Positions 7,245-7,552 of a stretch of 7,552 nt of DNA are shown here, in pieces. The notes under the pieces were generated by a model, which had not been told where the DNA came from, did no database searches, and saw only the letters and a program-made list of their open reading frames with translations. Made by a program: the position numbers and the translations under genes. The first letter of the stretch is position 1, and each line of letters opens with the position of its first letter. This stretch comes from Nocardioidaceae bacterium (GTDB taxonomy: Bacteria; Actinomycetota; Actinomycetes; Propionibacteriales; Nocardioidaceae), in NCBI GenBank assembly GCA_013811715.1, contig JACCUS010000409.1:1-7552 (forward strand), read 5' to 3'.

Positions 7245-7258
7245 CACTGTAAGCAGTG
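7245..7258. repeat. short inverted repeat in the DUF4396-Nudix gap
   Basis: CACTG (7245-7249) and CAGTG (7254-7258) form a perfect 5-bp stem with a 4-base loop. It sits between the DUF4396 stop and the Nudix ATG, six bases upstream of the Nudix start. In the mRNA it would lie beside the Nudix ribosome-binding site. It is too short to call a terminator; it could tune translation or be chance. Confidence 0.25.
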
Positions 7259-7263
7259 CGCCG

Positions 7264-7552
7264 TCAGTGGTAGGCGTGCACCACCGCGTGGCCGCGGCCC
7301 CTGCCGATCAGCCAGCGGTTGACCGGCAAGGTGACGATGAACGCGACCACGAAGGAGAACGCCAGGCTGCCCCAGAACAGCCAGCTGGCCAGCCCCGACT
7401 CCATCGCGCCGGGCACAAGCAACATCACGGCGTTATCCATGACCTCCATCACCGTGATCGACACGGTGTCGGCAGCCAGCGCCACGCCGATGGCCGCCCG
7501 AAGGGCGACCCCGGCCCGCAGCACGGGACCGATCGTCAGCGAGTACCCGAAC
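7264..7552 (-). CDS. DUF4396-like integral membrane protein, 5' end cut by window edge
   Basis: Only the last 95 residues are in the window; the frame is open to the right edge, so the true start lies outside. Two hydrophobic stretches are visible: about AAIGVALAADTVSITVMEV through VMLLVPGAM, and WLFWGSLAFSFVVAFIVTLP. They are followed by PVNRWLIGRGRGHAVVHAYH, with a basic and His-containing cytoplasmic tail. The ADTVSITVMEVMDNA segment and the PVNRWLI motif recall DUF4396 proteins, a small multi-pass family without a settled function. The stop TGA (7266-7264) is 24 bases before the Nudix ATG. The GTG at 7524-7522 is an internal codon, since the homologous-looking frame (FGYSLTIGP) continues upstream of it. 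The family call is from memory of these motifs. Confidence 0.7.
   Translation of the reverse strand, partial: FGYSLTIGPVLRAGVALRAAIGVALAADTVSITVMEVMDNAVMLLVPGAMESGLASWLFWGSLAFSFVVAFIVTLPVNRWLIGRGRGHAVVHAYH

Overview
The window is GC-rich DNA (roughly two thirds G+C or more in the long genes) with strong GC3 bias, actinobacterial-type families and no tRNA, rRNA, CRISPR array or insertion sequence that I can see. The best guess is a chromosome segment of a high-GC actinobacterium, possibly Propionibacteriales/Nocardioidaceae-like. The genus cannot be fixed from the sequence alone.

Layout. Almost everything is coded on the minus strand. Positions 1-3767 hold a DEAH-box RNA helicase of the HrpA type that runs off the left edge with no stop in the window, probably only a few codons short of its end. 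Divergent to it, on the plus strand at about 3835-4215, is a short, Tyr/Asn/Cys-rich, lower-GC reading frame. It looks like the C-terminal catalytic domain of a secreted M15/VanX-like zinc peptidase that has lost its signal peptide and start. A strong 16-bp hairpin at 4226-4264 separates it from the next, convergent gene. Positions 4278-6140 encode a CPA1-type Na+/H+ antiporter with a long cytoplasmic tail ending in a UBP-type zinc finger. Just upstream and probably co-transcribed is a small, very basic protein of unknown function (6186-6599). A 181-bp gap (6600-6780) holds a possible promoter and a short coding-like tail frame. It is followed upstream by a Nudix hydrolase (6781-7239) and the C-terminal 95 residues of a DUF4396-type membrane protein that runs off the right edge.

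How the genes relate. There are two probable minus-strand transcription units: DUF4396-Nudix (24-nt gap) and basic protein-antiporter (45-nt gap). hrpA is probably transcribed alone from a promoter in the 67-bp interval between its start codon and the peptidase fragment. I see no defence island, biosynthetic cluster or mobile element. The less ordinary items are the antiporter-zinc finger fusion with a changed ubiquitin-tail-binding position, the headless peptidase domain, the Nudix protein lacking the usual C-terminal extension, and an Arg/Gly-rich insertion in HrpA.
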